Source: Carallia brachiata
Lineage: Eukaryota > Streptophyta > Magnoliopsida > Malpighiales > Rhizophoraceae
Direction of reading: 5' to 3'
Assembly: GCA_021464245.1 (NCBI GenBank)
Contig: JADCRB010000064.1
Span: 2,549,044-2,613,043 of the forward strand
DNA length: 64,000 nucleotides
The notes under the pieces were generated by a model. The model made no database searches, had not been told where the DNA came from, and was given only the letters and a program-made list of their open reading frames with translations. The position numbers and the translations under genes are program-made. Positions within the stretch are counted from its first letter, which is position 1, and each line of letters opens with the position of its first letter. Of the stretch, positions 13,890 to 26,110 are shown piece by piece.

Positions 13890-16304
13890 ATGGCAAGAGG
13901 TCCAGTTGCAGCTCTCTTTCGAATATATGCATCAAGAAACAGCCTTTCTAGAGCTAGGATTGTTCTTTCAAATCAGAGATTCTGTTCTTTGAGGCAATTT
14001 GACAATTGGGTATTGGAGGGTTATCAGTTTAGTCCCTCTTTTGATGTGCCATGTTGCCGTCGTTTCTCTACAAACTTTGTAGACCTTCTTGCTTCTACAC
14101 CTCGCATAAAGACCCCAAAAGTTGATGTTGTCAATTCTGTTAACGAGAGGGCATCTTCTTCATCAGTCCGCGATGTTGATGATGAGGATAACGTTGGTTC
14201 TAGTTTGGAGGGTAGCGTGGATTTTGTAGACAGTAATGATCTTGAGGGTGTTCAGGAGAATGCTATTGAAGATAGGTCTGTTAATGTTAATAAGTGTAGT
14301 AATTGCGATTCAGTGGAAGATGAAGAACATATAATTGATGGCATGAGAAAGAAGAAAAATGCAGGAAAAAAGAATGTGGCATTTCGTGATCCTGTAGAAT
14401 TGTATCAGGAGCTTCGTAATGCTGAAAAGAAGGGTAAGTTGAAGCGGTCTGATTGGGAGACTCTCAACGAAATATTATCTTATTTTGCAAAATCAGGATG
14501 GGCAGCCAATCAAGCTCTTGCAATTTATATTGGCATATCATTTTTCCCTACTGCTGTCCACAACTTCCGCAAATTCTTGTTGGGCAAAGGTGCTACTGAG
14601 CTTGCGCTGTACTTGGTGTCACTTGGACCATGTGATGAAGCCGTTAAAATTCTTTTTCCTGTATTTGTTGAGTATTGTATAGGAGAGTTTCCTGATGAGA
14701 TCAAACGTTTTCAGAGTATTACTGAATCAGCAGATCTCACAAGGCCGCACACCTGGTTTCCTTTTGCACGAGCAATGAAGCGAAAGATTATATACCATTG
14801 TGGTCCAACAAACAGTGGTAAGACCTACAATGCATTACAACGCTTTATGGAAGCGAAGAAGGGAATTTATTGTAGTCCACTGAGGCTTCTGGCTATGGAA
14901 GTTTTCGACAAGGTTAATGCTCTTGGGGTTTACTGTAGTCTTCACACAGGGCAAGAGAAGAAACACGTCCCATTTGCAAGCCATGTTGCTTGCACCATGG
15001 AAATGGTGTCAAGTGAAGAGTTGTATGATGTGGCTATTATTGATGAGATCCAGATGCTGGCAGACCCATTTAGAGGATATGCATGGACAAGAGCATTGCT
15101 TGGTTTGAAGGCTGATGAGATTCATTTGTGTGGTGACCCGAGTGTTCTTGGTATTGTTAGAAAGATCTGTTCAGAAACTGGGGATCAGCTGCACGAGCAA
15201 CATTATGAGAGATTCAAACCATTAGTCGTTGAAGCCAAGACCTTACTGGGAGATCTCCGTAATGTCAGGTCAGGGGACTGCATAGTTGCATTTTCAAGAA
15301 GAGAGATATTTGAGGTGAAAATGATGATCGAAAAATACACCAAACATCGCTGTTGTGTTATCTATGGTGCCTTGCCACCAGAGACTCGTAGACAGCAGGC
15401 TACCTTATTCAATGATCAAGATAATGAATTTGATGTTCTGGTTGCAAGTGATGCTGTGGGGATGGGATTGAACCTCAACATTCGAAGAATTGTTTTTAAT
15501 AGTCTTTCAAAGTACAATGGCGACAGGAATGTTCCAATTCTTCCATCACAGGTAAAGCAGATTGCTGGAAGAGCTGGTAGGAGAGGAAGCCGGTACCCAG
15601 AAGGTTTGACAACAACATTGCATTTAGATGATCTGAATTACCTGATTGAGTGTTTGAAGCAGCCTTTTGACGAGGTTAAGAAAGTAGGTCTCTTTCCTTT
15701 CTTTGAGCAGGTTGAATTGTTTGCTGGGAAAATTCCTAATTGTTCTTTCCCCCAGCTGCTTGAAAAGTTTGGTGAAAATTGTCGTCTTGATGGGTCATAT
15801 TTCTTGTGTCGGCATGATCATATAAAGAAGATAGCAAATATGTTGGAGAAGGTTCAGGGATTATCCTTGGCAGATCGTTTTAACTTTTGCTTTGCACCAG
15901 TTAATATTAGAGACCCAAAAGCCATGTACCATCTTCTTAGGTTTGCATCAGTTTATAGCCAAAAGCTCCCAGTTAACATAGCAATGGGCATGCCAAAGGG
16001 ATCTGCTAAGAATGATGCAGAGCTCTTGGATCTTGAAACTAAGCATCAAATTTTGTCTGCATACCTATGGTTGTCAAATCAATTTGAGGGAAGTTTTCCC
16101 TATGTGGAGAAGGCTGAGGCAATGGCAACAGACATCGCTGAATTGTTGGGCCAATCCATAATCAAAGCATGCTGGAAACCTGAATCAAGGAAGGCAGTGA
16201 AACCAGGATCACAACAAAAGGAAGATGGTCATAATAGCCCCAAGCACCAGAGGGAAAAGGATTACAGTAGGCCTAACTCGCTCATCAAACTATATGCGAA
16301 GTAA
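13890..16304 (+). CDS. SUV3L: ATP-dependent RNA helicase SUV3-like, mitochondrial
   Basis: A DExH-box RNA helicase of the SUV3 family, which unwinds RNA for mitochondrial RNA turnover. It is a single frame of 804 residues from the ATG at 13890. The open frame extends two codons upstream but without another ATG. The N-terminus ([20 protein letters not shown]) is rich in Arg/Ser and lacks acids, fitting a mitochondrial presequence. Walker A GPTNSGKT lies near residue 305, DEIQ (motif II) near 385, motif V-like [10 protein letters not shown] near 520, and motif [12 protein letters not shown] near 557. The SUV3 C-terminal segment ([14 protein letters not shown]) lies near 680. Acidic and low-complexity residues fill 90-150. 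The stop TAA at 16302-16304 overlaps a perfect donor (GCGAA|GTAAGTTG, intron from 16301). Splicing to 17270 would add about 27 residues and end at 17351. In Arabidopsis the matching gene lies near NAC094 and a glutaredoxin gene. Confidence 0.93.
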   Translation: MARGPVAALFRIYASRNSLSRARIVLSNQRFCSLRQFDNWVLEGYQFSPSFDVPCCRRFSTNFVDLLASTPRIKTPKVDVVNSVNERASSSSVRDVDDEDNVGSSLEGSVDFVDSNDLEGVQENAIEDRSVNVNKCSNCDSVEDEEHIIDGMRKKKNAGKKNVAFRDPVELYQELRNAEKKGKLKRSDWETLNEILSYFAKSGWAANQALAIYIGISFFPTAVHNFRKFLLGKGATELALYLVSLGPCDEAVKILFPVFVEYCIGEFPDEIKRFQSITESADLTRPHTWFPFARAMKRKIIYHCGPTNSGKTYNALQRFMEAKKGIYCSPLRLLAMEVFDKVNALGVYCSLHTGQEKKHVPFASHVACTMEMVSSEELYDVAIIDEIQMLADPFRGYAWTRALLGLKADEIHLCGDPSVLGIVRKICSETGDQLHEQHYERFKPLVVEAKTLLGDLRNVRSGDCIVAFSRREIFEVKMMIEKYTKHRCCVIYGALPPETRRQQATLFNDQDNEFDVLVASDAVGMGLNLNIRRIVFNSLSKYNGDRNVPILPSQVKQIAGRAGRRGSRYPEGLTTTLHLDDLNYLIECLKQPFDEVKKVGLFPFFEQVELFAGKIPNCSFPQLLEKFGENCRLDGSYFLCRHDHIKKIANMLEKVQGLSLADRFNFCFAPVNIRDPKAMYHLLRFASVYSQKLPVNIAMGMPKGSAKNDAELLDLETKHQILSAYLWLSNQFEGSFPYVEKAEAMATDIAELLGQSIIKACWKPESRKAVKPGSQQKEDGHNSPKHQREKDYSRPNSLIKLYAK

Positions 16305-17269
16305 GTTGTTAGCTGATCTGCAGCTATTGTACTTTTGAGTCTGCTGTTGTTGCTTGTCTGTGAATAGACGCCAGTTTAGGTATATCCTTAAACATTTTCA
16401 CAAATAATATAAAATGATAATGGTATCTAATGTGAATATGACAAACATCGCTTGCCTTTGTTCAATACATTTCATAATCTAATCATAACTTAACTTTGTG
16501 GGTTTTTTTTTATTTTTATTTTTTGTGTTTTCTTTATCTGTCATGTTCGATATTATAACACTGTAAGAAAACTATTGGAGGGTAAATGCTCATATGATTC
16601 CATTAAATTCCTTTTGTTAATTTGTTCAGTAGATGTTCCTTTGGTTTTAGAGAGTTCCTTTTATCCCTATATCTCGTTAGAGCCAGCTATATGTTATGTA
16701 AATGCGGCCAAACTTGAATGAATTTTTATGGAAGCCTGCATTCAATTGACGGAAGTGTCTCTTTTCATATGGAAGCAAGCTGAAGGAATTGTAAGAATTT
16801 ATCTAAAAGGAAAAAAAAAAAGTCTTTATCATGATAATATGTGTTCAGATTTTAATTTTTCTGATAAAAACTGCAAATTTTCAGCATGGGATCAGTCATT
16901 TTATTGACTTCATGAAATAGGGTATATTCAATAGAGCTTAAGAAACGTGTTGGATCATGGAGTGCTGCTAAAGATGAGTTCCTGCTGCCAATAATATCTG
17001 GATAGAGATGGCAGTTTCGAGGGGTATGTAATGATGGAATTTGCAGCAAAGATAATGTGCAAGTCATTCACCCTGTCATTGAGGGGGAATTTTAGTGGAA
17101 AATGGAGAGTTAGAACATTATTTTGTGATGAAAATAGATGATTGGCTACACACCCCACTGTCTGTGGATGTCTGTGTGTATGACTCATGCACAGATCATG
17201 TGTTGCCTCTGTTAAAATGCCTCTTGACAGATCCTATGGCCAACCCACTTGTTTTTTTTTGCCTTGCAG

Positions 17270-17351
17270 GAAAAGGCAAGAGAAGCATCCAGGAGGTAGC
17301 GGCATAGTGAATCTTGCAGGTACATGCGGTAGCAATGCAATAATATTTTGA
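17270..17351 (+). CDS. SUV3L: Possible spliced last exon of the SUV3-like gene
   Basis: Acceptor TTGCCTTGCAG ends at 17269, preceded by a T-rich tract. Joined to the donor at 16300/16301 it continues in frame as K-KKRQEKHPGGSGIVNLAG and onward to TGA at 17349-17351. The basic KKRQEK run fits the tail that precedes it (LIKLYAK). Whether this exon is coding or part of a 3' untranslated region cannot be settled without transcript reads. Confidence 0.45.
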
Positions 17352-20003
17352 CCGTTGGGCTGTTATTGTACTTGGGATGGGTTTTTCTCTATCATCTGAT
17401 CAACTGCATTGTCCTAATTCGTGTTCTGATCATGAACTCAACCTCTAATAAAAAAAATTTATGAGGCAATGCTGGTATTGAGAACAACATAGGCAGGGAG
17501 GTTTTAAGGAAGGAAAACAATAAGTTTAATTGATTCCTCGCACAAATGCACACAATTGATCAATCCAGACCAATGTACATAATGCAATCCAGCACTAAAC
17601 CCAGGCCAACATACACAGCCCAATCCAGCAATAACAACTGAACTCAAGTGCAATCCAGAACTGAACACATTCTGCTTGAGCTTATTCTCAATTCAAATGA
17701 CCTTTTGAGCACTTAAACAATGAGTATTATTTATAACCGTTCTACTCCACAAAAAATAAGAATCAAAATGTAGAAAAACACTGCAGATAGAAATTAAAAA
17801 TACATTCAAAAGCTGCTTAGTTAAAGCTTGAATTTTCTTCTTCCTTGTGTAATATTGCTGAAATTTCTAAGGGTTCACATCAATACGACTTGGTTGTACC
17901 TTTTTTTTTTCTTAGATATAAAGTTGGTGTTTGTCTCTTGGGGTGATTTATATGTGCTGTTCTGTTGTTTGAGATGGTGGTGTCAAGCTTTTTATTGCTT
18001 TATCTGAATTTGGTTCATTCGATCAATGGAAGGTAACCAAACTGTATCTAAAGATGTAGGATGCTATCTTGAAGACATGCATCCTGATTTTTATCTTAAT
18101 CTACCTCAAGTCCACGACTAAGATGGCATGTCGTGCGAACTGGTGATCAGATGTGCGGAAAGCTAGTAACTGTTGCATATATTCTGATCTGATTGATTGC
18201 TACAATTATTTGAAGAGGACACAGAGGTTGGTGGGGACCATTGTGATTTGCGGGTATTAATTTCTCTCTGTAGCTGACACACAGGTTGGATTGCTGCCAA
18301 ATGAAACTGCACGACCAACGACAGGGAGATGGGTTAGGACGCGGAGGCCCATAATTTTGTGACAAACATTTGGTTTGTAAATGATGATGCAAGAAACTCT
18401 TTGCCCGGCTGTGGAGCACCAGAAACGAGCTTACGTACCAATGTTGGGTGTTTAGCACTCTGCCAATTCAAACTTCGCGGCAGTGTCTGATTTCAGTTTG
18501 AAGATGTATATGAGTAAACCTGGACGCTAAACATGTCATTTAAATTTTGGTTCCATAATTCACAGTTACTTTGGAGGATTTGTAGACAGAAGGCAAAAGC
18601 ATTAACTTCTTGCCCCGTCCTCGATTCCCTTTATTATTTATTCGATTCGTGTTCCAGGAGTTTGTTTGGTTAATGTTGCTTTACAGCCCATTCGAATCCA
18701 TTTTTTGATGGAACTGGGACAGAAAATCAATTTAATTGATTTAGCAATTGAATTCTATTTTTAATATCTTGTCTTGTCATATTCTTAAACAGAAGTATGG
18801 AATTGAAATCCCATTTTCAAATTCAGATACACTTAAAAAGTTTGAGAATAAGTTGTTTTAAGTTCTGTTTAATTCTCACATATTTAGTGAAACAATGAAT
18901 TGAATTTTCCAAAGACATCACTTGATGTCAATAGTTCGCGTCAAGAAGACTAACCCAGATGATTAGTCTACAGCTTTTCTCCGTGACGGAATGGACACGC
19001 CCCCCGACCAGGGCCTGACTTCACCATCCGAAGATACAAGTTCCACGGGGATAGCATAACAGAACAGCAAAGCCAAAGCCAAGCACTTGCCGTGGAAAAG
19101 ATTGGGTGATCATCAGCCCGTCCCTGATTCAAAACGTAATTCTGGCAAATTCCAACTTAAAAACTCTCCTTTGCTTTTAATTCTCAACCCCCATCTAATG
19201 GCTAGCTACAACAAGTTAAGAATTTCCCTCGATTCAAACTCAACCAAAATTTGTATTCAATTTCTATGATTTATTTGACATAGAATGGCAAATCTGGCGA
19301 TGGAATAACTGGCTAAACTTAATCACATCTTGATCGCAAAGTCACAGCAGAGAGAGAAAATTAAAAAAAAAAAAATTGAGCAGCTAATAGCAAATGCATG
19401 TAAGGATATGCCGTGATTTATAATTCCTATCTACATTCCATTCTTACAAAACAAGTACTGTAATATTCGTCACCGTTACCGGCTGGCTGACTTGTCCTCC
19501 CAATTTCATCAATTTGGGGGCCAGAAAGTACTAACAAAGAGAGACTTGTATTCTAGATCTACCTTCATTGGCGTTCTTCTGCAGAACATCTAAAAAGGAG
19601 ATCAAAAAATTGGTGAAAAAAGTGGAGTTTGCCCTAACTAAGCATACTTACAGTATTGGGCATATTTTCTCACCACAAAAGTATGAATAGTTTTGTTACG
19701 ATCAGTTTGTATAATTCTTTTGGTAAAAGAACAAGACACCACACCCCCCCCCCCCCCACAAAAAAAAAAACTGTTTTCCTTACTTCTGAGCAAGGTAGAT
19801 CATAGCCACAACCTACTATGTTAAGCCTATGCCACAACAGCTTTGCATTACAACAAAGCCTTTGGCCCACAACCAATTTTCTTTCAGCAGCAAGAAGACT
19901 TGACTTGTGAAGCCTGCAAAAAAAAGAAGAAACATAGGAAACAAAAGTATTTAAGGAAATGAATATATATATATATAGCAATAATGTTGAGTCTAGCATG
20001 GCT
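17352..20003. other. Intergenic DNA between SUV3L and the ankyrin/RING gene
   Basis: No gene is recognised. The low end of the next (minus-strand) gene may extend here: a strong acceptor (T-run then GCAG) on the minus strand near 19919 could start a further exon or a 3' untranslated exon, about 85 bases after the donor-like site at its apparent stop codon. Confidence 0.5.
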
Positions 20004-23000
20004 TTACCTTCGCAAATTGTAAGGATCAAAAGGAGGGAAGTTGTCAGAGAATGTCATGTTGTATATGGGATGGGGAGATTCATGGCTTTGGACCACATCT
20101 GTCTTCCATACTAATGCATCACACACCACACATCTGTGCTCGAAAGTACCGGCTGCACATTTTGCTGCCAGTTGACACTCTACACACCAGAGCAAATGTC
20201 TGCATGGATAATTGGCAAAGAGCAATTTCGGCTGATTGCACATGAAGCAGTTGCCCTCCCTGATGCTTGCCTTGTATTTCTGCATCCATCACCAAATGCA
20301 ATGCTTCATTGCTATGTGATGTTAATATAATGTTTTTAAGGATGAATACAGGAAGTGTAATTTTATGAATTCTCACGTCATAGAAATCGAATTCACGAAG
20401 AAAGAACACAGATGAATTATTCTGTTTTCTGGCGAGGACTTCCAAGACCAGGTGCCTTCCTTGACCTCTGGGTTTTCTCCCCTGAAATGCCTCTACCTGT
20501 CCTTTTCATAGACATCTTTTGCCGCGCCTCCATTACACTCGCTATATAACCATGGTCGAGCACGGAAGATTGGGTCTGGCTTCAAAAATTGAAGGAACCT
20601 AGACTGCACAGTAAGTGTTGTGTTCTCTTGGCTTATTTGAGGCTTTTTATGTGATAACTCAACGCCATCACCTGTAGAGTCATCTCTCTCGTCAGACAAG
20701 GCTAACAGATCCTGAAAACTCTTTGTATCATTTGAATCACCATCACTGCTGTCACCAATGGATGTAGCAGATGAAGATGGGCTGGGTATTGTAAGAGATT
20801 CAGGTGGTCGTAAATGAGGTTTAGAAAGGATAGGGAGAATTATCATATGATTGGCTGATTTTTGCCGTCCAATTGGAACAAATTGAACCCGACAAAGCTC
20901 AGGGAAGAGTCTCATAAAATCACTAAGCTTCGGGTAGCCAAGAGAGGCATGATCCAATTCAAGTCCAAAAGCGGTCCTGAAATCAGCTTTAAGAGACGAC
21001 AGAGCATACTCTCCTCCCCTCTTTGATAGCTGCCATAAGAAGCCAGGGAGCCATTTCTTAAAAGTACGGAGCCACCTAGGCATGCTCTTTCCATTTTCTT
21101 GAGATTCAACCAGGCCTGTCTTTGCTTGACCATGCATTAATTTGTCAACCCAAGAGGTTACGTCAGATTTATCCTCTTCCGTGGTCTTACAGCTAATGAT
21201 CTTTGTTTTGGTCTTCTCAACTGGCAGCTGCCCATCTAGCACGTCCTTTGTGATTTCATGTTCAGGTGACTGGTCCTGCACCAAGTGCCCATCACTTTGT
21301 TCTTCTTCATTTTGACTATGCAATTTCTGGAGCTCAGCTTGTAGAAGACATTTCGGCACGGCACTTTTAATTTCAACTTGCTTGCCCATAATGGTGACAT
21401 AATGTGCTTCAACAGCAGCTGAAACTAACGTCCTATTTTTAAATGTGACAAAGCCAAATCCTCGAGAATGTATTTTGTCTCCTACTTGAACTCCAATAAC
21501 TATGGCATCATCCACTGGACCAAATTGCTCTTGGAAAAAATCTCTCAGTGAATCTGCCTCAGAAGAAGCAAGAAAAGAATTATGATTTGTTTTTCCACAG
21601 AAAGAAGGGACTTCAACACACAGACAATGCATCAAAACAAAATTTATTTGATCTTTCAGATGATTATTTAATGCTTCAGATTCCAGTGACAATAAATGAA
21701 GCTAACATGAATTCTGATAGGTCTCTCACCTGAATCCAGAGAAGAAGGGAGGCCGCCGACAAAAATTTTCCGCTCAAGGTCCCTTGCCGAATGCACATGA
21801 GTGTTTTCTCTTTTCATCCTTATCTGCTGAAGATCCTCTTCATCATGAGCATAAAAGCACTTGGTCCCTCTAACACAACCAGTGGGAGAGCTGAAGTATT
21901 TACAGACCTCTGTCTTCATATTTGAGCAACTACCATGCATTGTCCACAAGTAGTAAAAAAATTTGAGACCAAATAGATTAAACAAACGTAACCTTAAACA
22001 ATATATATATGTATATACACGTTTATGCAATTTAAAGTAAGGTATGAGTTTAAACGGGTTTACCCAGCATGGTCTTGGACTCACCTATTAGAAGAGTTCC
22101 CTTCATCATCCAAGGCTAAAAGCTCCTTGCAGGTCTCTGAGATAATCTCATCTCCCTGCAACAGGCAGTGTATTTCTGTTGAACTGGTAGAGCACAATTT
22201 GCTGCATGTCAAGAAAGGAACATGAGATTTAATGTATTGGGCAATGATAACTTCTTTATTGAAACTCTGTTTCCAAATCAAACTCTCGAGCCTGCTCAGA
22301 AATCAAACTTACTGAGGCTAATATTGGTTGGGTGAAGCATGAAACGCAAATCTTGTGATTCTGCCAAGTCTATAGGCCTTTGTTTACTGGCAAAGATAAT
22401 GGTTGGAGAATGTTATCGAAAGTGACGTAGAATTTGGAGTTAAATTCAAGGACCAACCCGTAAGCTATAAACAAAAAATGAGAAGAAAAGGATGGCTGGC
22501 TTATTGAAACAACTGCAACAACAATCCGAAAGATAGATTCAATGGAAGAATAGTTGTTCTAACCGCAAATTGAAAACTTCAGTGCTCGCCCCCCAACGTA
22601 ACAGAAGTTGGACGCATTCCTTACAGTCATTCTTCACCGCAAAAAATAATGGTGTTTCTTTCATTTCTGTTTTAGCATGGATACAATTCGGGTCTTCCAA
22701 CAGAAGGACCTGTCAGATCAATTTCATACCAAATGTCAGGGATAAAAACTTGGTTTTTATACAGTTCTTATACATTTGAAAGTCATGATAGGGCTGTACT
22801 GATATTTGGAAAAGGAAGTATGAAAAACACCATATACACCTGAAGAGCCTCTGAATTACCACTTGCAGCAGCAGTATGAACAGCATTCAGCCCCAATTTA
22901 TTCCTTTGGCTCACTCGGGCACCATTCTCCAATAGCATCCACATAATCCTGGGACAATAAGGCAGATTAATTTAAGAATACAGGTCTGTTCATGAACAAT

Positions 23001-25502
23001 ATTTTGAGTGTCAGAGAGAGAGGAGAGGAGAGAGAGAGAGAGAGAGACCGAGTCTGCTGAGGAAATGAGCCCCTGGACGTCTTGAGGCACCAGTGGAGAG
23101 CAGTGTTTCCTTCAGCGTCGGCTTCATTTTATCTATATTAGTCTTCAAAATAAGCTCAACAATAGCCTCATCTCCGGCCTATGACAAAGTAACAAAATAG
23201 TGGTCTCTGGTTATAGACTTTGAAGTCTACAGCCAAATAGCTTTCCTTTCATTGCTCTAAAATGCGCCCGGAACAAATGTCGGCATGCACCAAGCAAATC
23301 AGGTTTTCAAAAAGAATAAGTTTACATCGGTCGAATAAAATATCTCGAGTTTTATTTTAAAATAAATTGTATTTGTTATTTTTAAAACTGTGACTGATAT
23401 TTTGAAACGTAAAAATAATAAGTATTACAAAAATATCAATTTTTATTTCAAAAATAATAATCACAGTTTCATTCGAGATAAAAATTGACACAACAAACAT
23501 CGGTCATATATATTTTCTCTTAAAAAAAGACAAAGGATTTGCGAACCATACTTTAATTTGTCCGGTTGTGCTATTTCGAAAATCAAATATATGCTAAAAT
23601 GATTTTCTTTTCGTGTTTATTTCACTACCAATAGGAAACGACAAAAGACATTCTCCTGCGGGGGCGAGCAAGGTTGCGCTTTTTTTCTGCCCACCTTCAC
23701 TCTTTCAGAAGTTTGTCACTTTTTGTCCCAGTATTGCGGTCCCACATTACAGACACTGGTAGCATGTGGGGGCCCTTAATTATGTTACGAAAGTGCCCAA
23801 AAAGTTTAAATTATCAAATGATTGCAATACGAGGATTCAACGAGGGCACATATGTCCATTCATAAACTAGTTTTTTGCGCGGAATTTTTTTTTTTTTTTT
23901 ATAATACCTAACAAAAACATTGTATCACGTGTAAAGAAACTCGATTACAGAAAAGCTGAAAGTGCGGGAAGAAGAAATTATCACCTGCGACGCCAGTATT
24001 AACGGTGAAGCCACCTTCTTCTCCGTGGCAGCGGTTTGGGAATCGGCGCCGAAGAGCTGAAGCAGCTCAATCGCGCAGAGCAAGAGCTTCCTCTTCCCAG
24101 CACTCTCGCTCTTGGTGGGAACGCAGTTCCGTTTTGCGGCCCTCAGCGACGACGCCGCGCGGCCTAGAGCCAGTGCCTCTCTAATAACGCACTCGTAAAT
24201 TGTGGTCTTCTCTTTGGAACCGGAATCCGCATCGTGCAATGCTAAAATTGACTCGTTCACTTTCTCCGCCGCTACTATTAGGAGGATAGCCAGATCCACT
24301 ACTCGCCCTCCCATGGCGCTTGCATATGCTACATCGTCTATTTGCTTTGTCTTCTCGCTAAGCAGTTTCACCGCCTTCAAATCCTGTTCGAAGTAGCATT
24401 TCTCCCCACTGTTATTACCAATAAAATAATAATAATAACAATAATAATAATAATAAATATCCTCTAGCGGAAAATGGATAATTGCTCCACGCTGATCCGT
24501 TTTGACTACGGGTTTCTCACTGCAGTTAATTAATTAGGATTTTTCTATTTTTAAAAACGCGTTTTTTTTTTGTTTGCAATCAATTAAGCCAATAAAACAA
24601 GTATTTGACTTCATTTGACCCGAGTTCAAAATGCAATTTTCTTTTGTCTTTTTCCGTCGCTTTCCCGGTAACCAAACGGGGCAAAACAAAACGTTTCGAA
24701 ACAGAAATTGCACCTTTTCGGTAAGCTGGACGACTAGGTCTTCAATGGAGTGGTCATCCGGATTCCAAGTCACATCCAATCTGGATAAAAAAATGAGAAC
24801 ACATATAATAAGAGTTTTGGAAGCGAACCGAGAAAGGAAAAAGCAAGGTTGCCAAATAAGGCTAGTTCTTTCGTGTCGCTGATCACTAAAAAGAACTAAA
24901 GAAGAGTGGCTTTTTGCCTCGTCTATACGCACAATGTAAAAAGCGAAAACGACGCGTTTGTCTGGACATTACCTGGCGCTGCAGAGAGACAGCTCCAGTG
25001 GTAGCATAGAGCGTCCGTCCTTGGTCTTCAGGTCCGCACGCGCCCGTTTCTTTAACAGCATCTCGACGCAACGCGCCGCCTGAGACTCTGCCGCCGTGTG
25101 CAGCGGCGTCATCCCGGAAACATCGGCCTCGTTCACCAACGGCACAGCCCCGAGCTCGCCGTTGACAAGCGAAGCGGCGCATTCAACGGAGTCGAACAAG
25201 CAGCAGAGGCGGAGAAGCTTGGACGCCGTCGTCCGGTCTATGCCGGAGCCTCTGATAGCCAGAAACCGAACTTTCTCGTCTCGTAAGATGGATTCGATTA
25301 GGCTCGTTTCCAACTCATTGTCAAAGCCGTTTCCTTCTTCTTTACTAGAAACGGACTCCGTGTCTCGGCAATCATAAGCTCCACAAGAAGTGATTTTGGC
25401 CTCATCAGGCGAAAATGCACATTTCGGAATCGACTCGGCAACGCCAGCGTGTTCGAATCTCAGTATTTCCTGCGATTGAGTAGTGAGTTTCAGTGACTTC
25501 AT
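20004..25502 (-). CDS. Ankyrin-CCCH-RRM-LOTUS-RING multidomain protein (two frameshifts)
   Basis: Probable RNA-binding regulator, perhaps a ubiquitin ligase; I do not know a gene name. Exons: 24973-25502, 24714-24780, 23985-24383, 23049-23178, 22840-22948, 22564-22709, 22313-22386, 22085-22175, 21730-21929, 20377-21553 and 20004-20279. Phases agree at every join if one base is restored in exon 4 (near 23130) and one in exon 10 (near 20500), giving about 1066 residues. Ankyrin repeats span about 120-480 (GMTPLHTAAESQAARCVEML; NTALHWCLK; NKLGLNAVHTAAASGNSEAL; KETPLFFAVKN). A CCCH finger C-x8-C-x5-C-x3-H (VCKYFSSPTGCVRGTKCFYAH) lies near 525. An RRM has RNP2 KIFVGGL and RNP1 RGFGFVTF. A LOTUS/OST-HTH domain (FGLELDHASLGYPKLSDFMR) lies near 760, and a C-terminal RING has CFMC, PCRHLLWCVEC and CVVC. 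The start is the ATG at 25500-25502. Exon 8 uses the acceptor TTCAACAG, not the stronger CATGCAG upstream, because only that keeps frame. Confidence 0.85.
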
Positions 25503-26110
25503 TAGAAGGCAAGAAAATGCCAAACAACACAACAAAAACATCACTAAAATCATCCTCTGAATATTTCGCTCAAAGTCTTGATTAAAACACAAAAGAGCAA
25601 ACCAAACGCCAAGTTTTCCGAGAAAATAACCAAAATTTCTCGGGAAAACCAGAAAAAGGTTGATTTACAAGTCGTTTTCAAGGCACTAAAACACATTTAA
25701 GAGCTTAAAACGCACATATAAAGGCCAAATGAGAAGCATTTGAAGTGAAAATATAAAGAAAATAATTAGATCTTGAAGCAAGATCTTTCGCACCAGATCC
25801 ATCATCAACAAGAAACCCTAATTTCTTGATCAGCAGCAAAAACCAACTTTTTAAGTGCTAAAATCTTTCTCAGTCGAGCATTATCAGTCAAGGCGCTTCC
25901 ATGAATGTTTCAGAGATACAAAGAAAATTAGAAACCCTAAAATCGAGAAGATTCAGCACACTATCAGAATCGACATTAGAGAGAGAAAGACACAGAGAGA
26001 CGAAGACTTAGAGAGAGAGAGAGAGCTTTTTTTTGTTAATGAAACAGGGAGTGAAACTTCGCAGGGAAGGAGATTCGAGGTATATATAGTGGCAAGGTTA
26101 AGCCGTGATT
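25503..26110 (-). promoter_or_regulatory. Leader and promoter region with telo-boxes
   Basis: Upstream of the ankyrin/RING start codon the plus strand carries AAACCCTAA near 25812-25820 and AAACCCTAAA near 25932-25941 (telo-boxes), plus a GA-rich tract near 25978-26025. These fit a promoter and 5' leader of a broadly expressed plant gene. The transcription start is unknown. Confidence 0.4.
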
